This document shows, piece by piece, positions 60,227-64,000 of a stretch of 64,000 nucleotides of DNA. Position numbers and translations under genes: made by a program. The notes below the pieces were generated by a model that saw nothing but the letters and a program-made list of their open reading frames with translations, did no database searches and was not told where the DNA came from. Position 1 is the stretch's first letter; each line of letters begins with the position of its first letter. The stretch is from an uncultured Collinsella sp. GTDB taxonomy: Bacteria > Actinomycetota > Coriobacteriia > Coriobacteriales > Coriobacteriaceae. Location of the stretch: NCBI GenBank assembly GCA_934630735.1, contig CAKTWK010000005.1, forward strand, positions 21,899 through 85,898, in the 5' to 3' direction.

Positions 60227-61393
60227 ATGTTCAACATCAACAGCACGCTCAGTCGTAGGAACTTTCTTGCCGGCGCCGCGGCGCTCGGTACCGCCGCCGC
60301 ACTCGCTGGTTGTTCGTCGGGTGGCTCGGACGGCGGCTCCGCCGATGACGGCAAGACCTTCAAGATCGGTGTTATCGGCCCTTTGACCGGCGCCGCGGCA
60401 ACCTATGGCGTCTCGGCCGAGAAGGGTGCCAAGCTCGCCGCCAAGGATTTCTCGACCAAGGACCTCAAGCTCTCGCTTAAGTCCGAGGACGATGTCGCCG
60501 ACGGCGAGAAGGCCATCAACGCCTTCAATACCTTGTGCGACTGGGGCATGCAGGCGCTCGTCGGCCCCGTCACAACTGGTGCCGCTGTCGCCGTCTCGGG
60601 CGAGATCGCCGACGATATGCTCATGGTCACGCCTTCGGCCTCGTCGCTCGACGTCACCAAGGATAAGACCACGGTCTTTCAGGTTTGCTTTACCGATCCC
60701 ACCATGGGCGCCAGCGCTGCGAAGTTCTTGGCCGAGAAGTATGCGGACGCCAAGATCGCCCTGTTCTACAACTCCGGCGATACGTACAGCTCGGGCGTTG
60801 CCGATGCCTTTGCCGAGCAGGCCAAGGCATCCAAGCTCGACATCGTCGATACCGAGACCTTTAAGGACGACTCTTCCACGAGCTTTACCAACCAGCTCAC
60901 CAAGGCCAAGGAGGCCGGCGCCACGCTTATCTTTGCCCCGATCTATTACACGCCGGCGTCCGTTCTGCTCAAAAACGCCAAGGACATGGGATACGACATG
61001 ACGCTCATGGGTACCGACGGCATGGACGGCCTGCTCTCCGTTGAGGGCTTTGACACCTCTCTTGCCGAGGGCGTGCTGCTCATGACCCCGTTCTCTGCCG
61101 ACGATGAGAAGAACGCCGACTTCGTCAAGGCATATAAGGATGCCTACGACGAGACGCCCAACCAGTTTGCCGCCGATGCCTATGACTGCGTCCACGCGAT
61201 TGTCGAGGCCATCGATAAGGCGGGCATCGACATTACGGCTGACGGTGCCGACATCGCCGGCGATCTTGCCAAGGCCATGCGCAAGATCAAGATCGAGGGC
61301 CTGACGGGCGAGCTCACGTGGAACGACGAGGGCCAAGTCGAGAAGCCCGCTACAGCCTATGTGATCCAGGGCGGCAAGTACATCGCCGCCTAG
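60227..61393 (+). CDS. ABC transporter substrate-binding lipoprotein, LivJ-type (copy 1)
   Basis: A 388-residue periplasmic-binding-type protein for branched-chain amino acids or related compounds. The signal carries a twin-arginine motif (SRRNFLAGAAALG) and a lipobox LAGC at residues 25-28 or so, so it should be folded before export by Tat and lipid-anchored. The Peripla_BP_6 fold is shown by GVIGPLTGAAATYG, LVGPVTTGAA, TPSASS and FYNSGDTYSSGVADAF. GGGG precedes ATG 60227. It is a close paralogue of the next gene (identical runs such as SFTNQLTKAK), and a 271-bp AT-rich gap separates them. Confidence 0.9.
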   Translation: MFNINSTLSRRNFLAGAAALGTAAALAGCSSGGSDGGSADDGKTFKIGVIGPLTGAAATYGVSAEKGAKLAAKDFSTKDLKLSLKSEDDVADGEKAINAFNTLCDWGMQALVGPVTTGAAVAVSGEIADDMLMVTPSASSLDVTKDKTTVFQVCFTDPTMGASAAKFLAEKYADAKIALFYNSGDTYSSGVADAFAEQAKASKLDIVDTETFKDDSSTSFTNQLTKAKEAGATLIFAPIYYTPASVLLKNAKDMGYDMTLMGTDGMDGLLSVEGFDTSLAEGVLLMTPFSADDEKNADFVKAYKDAYDETPNQFAADAYDCVHAIVEAIDKAGIDITADGADIAGDLAKAMRKIKIEGLTGELTWNDEGQVEKPATAYVIQGGKYIAA

Positions 61394-61664
61394 GTGCGTA
61401 CAAAACGCGATCGGTGAGGCAGTTTTAATCAGGGCAGGAGCGCTTGTAACAGAACAGAAACATTACTTTCACACAATAAAGTGGCTAAACTGCATAAACT
61501 AATAGGAATACGCATAAATATGGATAAATGGACAAAACAAAAGAAAAGTTGAAATAATCGCCACTTTTCTCAACTAAAGCGTCTACTATTTTGCGAACGC
61601 CGAACACGGCGAAGGATGGCCTGTCGGGTAACCGAAACCCGACGAGATTTGAGAGGAGAGCCGC

Positions 61665-62852
61665 ATGTCGAGCCTCACCGGTAAGTCATTGAACCCTGTT
61701 ATGAATCGCAGGAGCGTTATCGCGAGCGCAGCAGGTCTGGGGGCGATGTCCATTCTAGCTGGCTGCTCCTCCAACGGCGGCGACAGCGGTTCCGCTTCGG
61801 GCGACGCTTCGTTTAAGATCGGCACCATCGGCCCGCTGACCGGCGCCAACGCGTCCTACGGCAAGTCCGTTACCCAGGCTGTCGAGCTTGGCTGCAAGGA
61901 TTTCTCGACCAAGGAGCTGCCGCTTGCCAGCAAGGCCGAGGATGACCAGGCCGACGGCGAGAAGGCCGTCAACGCCTTCAACACCCTGCTTGACTGGGGC
62001 ATGCAGGCCCTTGTCGGCCCGACCACCACGGGTGCGTCGGTTGCCGTTGCCGCCGAGTGCGGTAACGACCCCAAGACGTTCATGATCACCCCGTCCGCGT
62101 CCTCCGAGGACGTCACCGACGGCAAGGATTGCGTCTTCCAGGTTTGCTTTACCGACCCCAACCAGGGCGTCAACGCTGCCAAGTTCCTGGCGCAGAAGTA
62201 TGCGGACGAGAAGTTCGTGCTGTTCTATAACTCCGGCGACGCTTATTCTTCGGGTGTCGCGGATGCCTTTAAGGCCCAGGCCGCTGAATCCAAGCTCGAG
62301 ATTGTCGACGAGGAGACCTTTAAGGACGACTCCGCCACGAGCTTTACCAACCAGCTGACCAAGGCCAAGCAGGCCGGTGCCACCATGATCTTCGCGCCGA
62401 TCTACTACACGCCTGCCTCGGTCCTGCTCAAGAACGCCAAGGACATGGGCTACGACGTCAAGATGATGGGCTGCGACGGCATGGACGGCATCCTGGGCGT
62501 TGAGGGCTTCGACACCTCCCTTGCCGAGGGCCTGCTGCTCATGACCCCGTTCTCCGCCGACGACGAGAAGAACGCCGACTTCGTCAACGCTTACAAGGAT
62601 AAGTACGGCGATACCCCCGACCAGTTTGCCGCCGACGCCTACGATGGCGTGCACGCGGTGGCTGAGGCCCTCAAGGAGGCCGGTCTTGGTGTCGACGCCG
62701 ACCCGACCGAGGTCGCCGAGAAGCTGCCCAAGGCTATGCTCAAGATTACCGTTGACGGTCTGACCGGCAAGCTCACCTGGAACGATAAGGGCCAGGTCCA
62801 GAAGGACCCCACGGCGTACGTTATCACCGATGGCAAGTACGTACAGGCCTAA
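61665..62852 (+). CDS. ABC transporter substrate-binding lipoprotein, LivJ-type (copy 2)
   Basis: A 395-residue second binding protein of the same family, with twin-arginine signal (NRRSVIASAAGLG) and lipobox LAGC, and the same fold motifs (GTIGPLTGANASYG, LVGPTTTGAS, TPSASSEDV). It shares long identical stretches with copy 1 (TPASVLLKNAKDMGYD, PFSADDEKNADFV) but differs in the region around the ligand cleft and C-terminus, consistent with a duplicated receptor of altered specificity feeding one permease. GAGAGGAG precedes ATG 61665. The 271-bp AT-rich gap before it contains a GTCGGGT/ACCCGAC hairpin at 61623-61643 and probably a promoter, but no gene. Confidence 0.9.
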   Translation: MSSLTGKSLNPVMNRRSVIASAAGLGAMSILAGCSSNGGDSGSASGDASFKIGTIGPLTGANASYGKSVTQAVELGCKDFSTKELPLASKAEDDQADGEKAVNAFNTLLDWGMQALVGPTTTGASVAVAAECGNDPKTFMITPSASSEDVTDGKDCVFQVCFTDPNQGVNAAKFLAQKYADEKFVLFYNSGDAYSSGVADAFKAQAAESKLEIVDEETFKDDSATSFTNQLTKAKQAGATMIFAPIYYTPASVLLKNAKDMGYDVKMMGCDGMDGILGVEGFDTSLAEGLLLMTPFSADDEKNADFVNAYKDKYGDTPDQFAADAYDGVHAVAEALKEAGLGVDADPTEVAEKLPKAMLKITVDGLTGKLTWNDKGQVQKDPTAYVITDGKYVQA

Positions 62853-62991
62853 TAGGCCGCCTTACATAGAGCGGTTTTGATCCCAAGCAGGGGAGGTTTT
62901 GGCCTTCCCTGCTTGCTTGGTATCTAGGGACGATGTAACGTCCCTGTTTCATACATCAACTGGAAACCTATTCGAAAGGGGGATGTGGAAC

Positions 62992-63873
62992 ATGACGGTC
63001 TTTATCCAATACCTGGTCAACGGCCTGTCCATGGGCAGTGTCTACGCCATCATCGCGTTGGGCTACACCATGGTCTACGGTATCGCCAAGATGCTCAACT
63101 TCGCTCACGGCGACGTCATCATGGTCGGTGCCTATGTTTCGTTCTGCGCCACGTCGTATCTCGGCCTCCCGGGCTGGGCATCTGTAATTCTCTCTTGTGT
63201 GGTCTGTACCGTTCTCGGTGTTCTCATCGAGGGTCTGGCATACAAGCCACTGCGTCAGGCGGGCCCGCTGGCCGTTCTGATCACGGCTATCGGCGTGTCC
63301 TACTTCCTGCAGAATGCCGCACAGCTTCTGTGGGGCGCCACGCCCAAGAACTTCACTTCGCTCGTTGCCTTCCCGGTGCCGGAGTTCTTGGCCAAGCTCA
63401 ACGTAAGCGCCGTCTCGCTCGTCACCATCGTCGCCTGCCTGGTTATCATGGCCGGCCTGATGTTCTTTACAGGTAAGACCAAGATGGGCAAGGCCATGCG
63501 CGCCGTGTCCGAGGACAAGGCCGCCGCTCAGCTCATGGGCATCAACGTCAACCGCACCATCTCGATGACGTTTGCCATCGGCTCTGCCCTTGCCGCCATC
63601 GCCGGCGTGCTCCTGTGCTCCTACTCGCCGGTCCTGCAGCCCACCACGGGCGCCATGCCTGGCATCAAGGCCTTCGACGCCGCCGTTTTCGGCGGCATCG
63701 GCTCCATCCCCGGTGCCTTTGTCGGTGGCATCCTCATCGGCATCATCGAGGCGATGGCGCAGGCATACATTTCCACGAGCCTTGCCAACTCCATCGTCTT
63801 TGGTGTTTTGATCATCGTCCTGCTCGTCAAGCCTGCCGGCCTCTTGGGCAAGTACGTCCCCGAGAAGGTGTAG
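62992..63873 (+). CDS. livH: Branched-chain amino acid ABC permease, LivH-type
   Basis: A 293-residue permease with eight or so membrane segments and family motifs GLSMGSVYAIIALGYTMVYG, LNFAHGDVIMVGAY, AVSEDKAAAQLMGINVNR (the ATPase-contacting loop) and FDAAVFGGIGSIPGAF. ATG 62992 is nine bases after AAAGGGGG, whereas ATG 62983 directly abuts it. It is the first of the two LivHM permease subunits and is served by the two upstream binding proteins; livM follows at once. Confidence 0.93.
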   Translation: MTVFIQYLVNGLSMGSVYAIIALGYTMVYGIAKMLNFAHGDVIMVGAYVSFCATSYLGLPGWASVILSCVVCTVLGVLIEGLAYKPLRQAGPLAVLITAIGVSYFLQNAAQLLWGATPKNFTSLVAFPVPEFLAKLNVSAVSLVTIVACLVIMAGLMFFTGKTKMGKAMRAVSEDKAAAQLMGINVNRTISMTFAIGSALAAIAGVLLCSYSPVLQPTTGAMPGIKAFDAAVFGGIGSIPGAFVGGILIGIIEAMAQAYISTSLANSIVFGVLIIVLLVKPAGLLGKYVPEKV

Positions 63874-63882
63874 GTGAGCGTT

Positions 63883-64000
63883 ATGAAGTTTCTTAAAGAC
63901 AAGCAGACGCGTCACGACTTTGTCACGTACGCCATGTGCCTTGTGGCGTTCGCCATCGTGTTCTTTATGCAGTCCAACCACATGATTCCGCGCATGATCG
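63883..64000 (+). CDS. livM: LivM-type permease, N-terminal fragment (cut by window end)
   Basis: The frame opens at ATG 63883 (AGGTGAG seven bases before; GTG 63874 also possible) ten bases after livH and runs off the window. The 39 visible residues begin MKFLKDKQTRHDFVTYAM and enter a first membrane segment, as expected for LivM. The rest and the ATPase genes livG and livF would lie downstream. Confidence 0.75.
   Translation, partial: MKFLKDKQTRHDFVTYAMCLVAFAIVFFMQSNHMIPRMI

Overview
The window is a 64 kb stretch of a high-GC chromosome (about 60% G+C by eye) from an anaerobic, fermentative bacterium. I infer a gut Coriobacteriia member, most likely Collinsella or a close relative. The grounds are the high GC combined with strict-anaerobe genes (a rubrerythrin with N-terminal rubredoxin, a lactate dehydrogenase/ETF unit with a ferredoxin domain, PTS permeases), a bacterial Elp3, a clostridial-type single-chain PurL and an actinobacterial-type Ski2-like helicase. 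No rRNA, tRNA, CRISPR array, integrase or intact transposase gene was seen, so species assignment is inference.

Layout. 1-5.2 kb: two tandem neutral-ceramidase-fold proteins (the first cut by the window edge), a PTS IIBC permease, a LysR regulator and a short peptide deformylase. 5.4-8.3 kb: an MFS exporter, an RGG-repeat protein, then about 380 bp of stacked hairpins and REP-like repeats. 8.3-11.4 kb: vitamin B6 synthesis (pdxT, pdxS) divergent from a MocR-type regulator. 11.4-12.9 kb: a low-GC island in which a Vsr/DUF559-like nuclease gene lies between two copies of a 119-123 bp inverted-repeat element; a third, solo copy sits at 25.9 kb. 13.0-16.5 kb: rubrerythrin, iron alcohol dehydrogenase and aldehyde dehydrogenase. 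16.7-21.1 kb: a small charged protein, a phosphoesterase, and a BglG antiterminator / PTS IIBC / ChbG-type deacetylase locus with a visible RAT-terminator. 21.2-32.6 kb: a DUF2130 coiled-coil protein, a Ski2-like helicase, TrmB, a Trm9-like methyltransferase, an XRE/DUF4097 pair, Elp3 and a spermidine-synthase-fold protein.

32.6-38.3 kb: a three-gene cluster of a TerB-N/TerB-C protein, a BrxD-like ATPase and a BrxHI/Lhr-like helicase, resembling parts of BREX and Ter systems but without their methylase or phosphatase. 38.3-42.3 kb: a DUF554 membrane protein and five packed genes for exported or membrane-anchored proteins of unknown function. 42.7-46.3 kb: FAD-linked lactate dehydrogenase with EtfB and ferredoxin-EtfA, a probable electron-confurcating unit. 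46.3-51.8 kb: HD hydrolase, AzlCD, a KdgT-type permease, a diguanylate cyclase and an EamA exporter. 51.9-60 kb: purL, a CPA2 antiporter, a repeat cluster, a short-chain reductase and homoserine dehydrogenase. 60.2-64 kb: a branched-chain-amino-acid-type ABC uptake locus with two duplicated Tat lipoprotein binding proteins, livH and the start of livM.

The best candidates for something undescribed are the repeat-flanked nuclease island, the TerB/BrxD/helicase cluster, the exported-protein cluster and the RGG-box protein. Most of the remainder is ordinary metabolism and transport.
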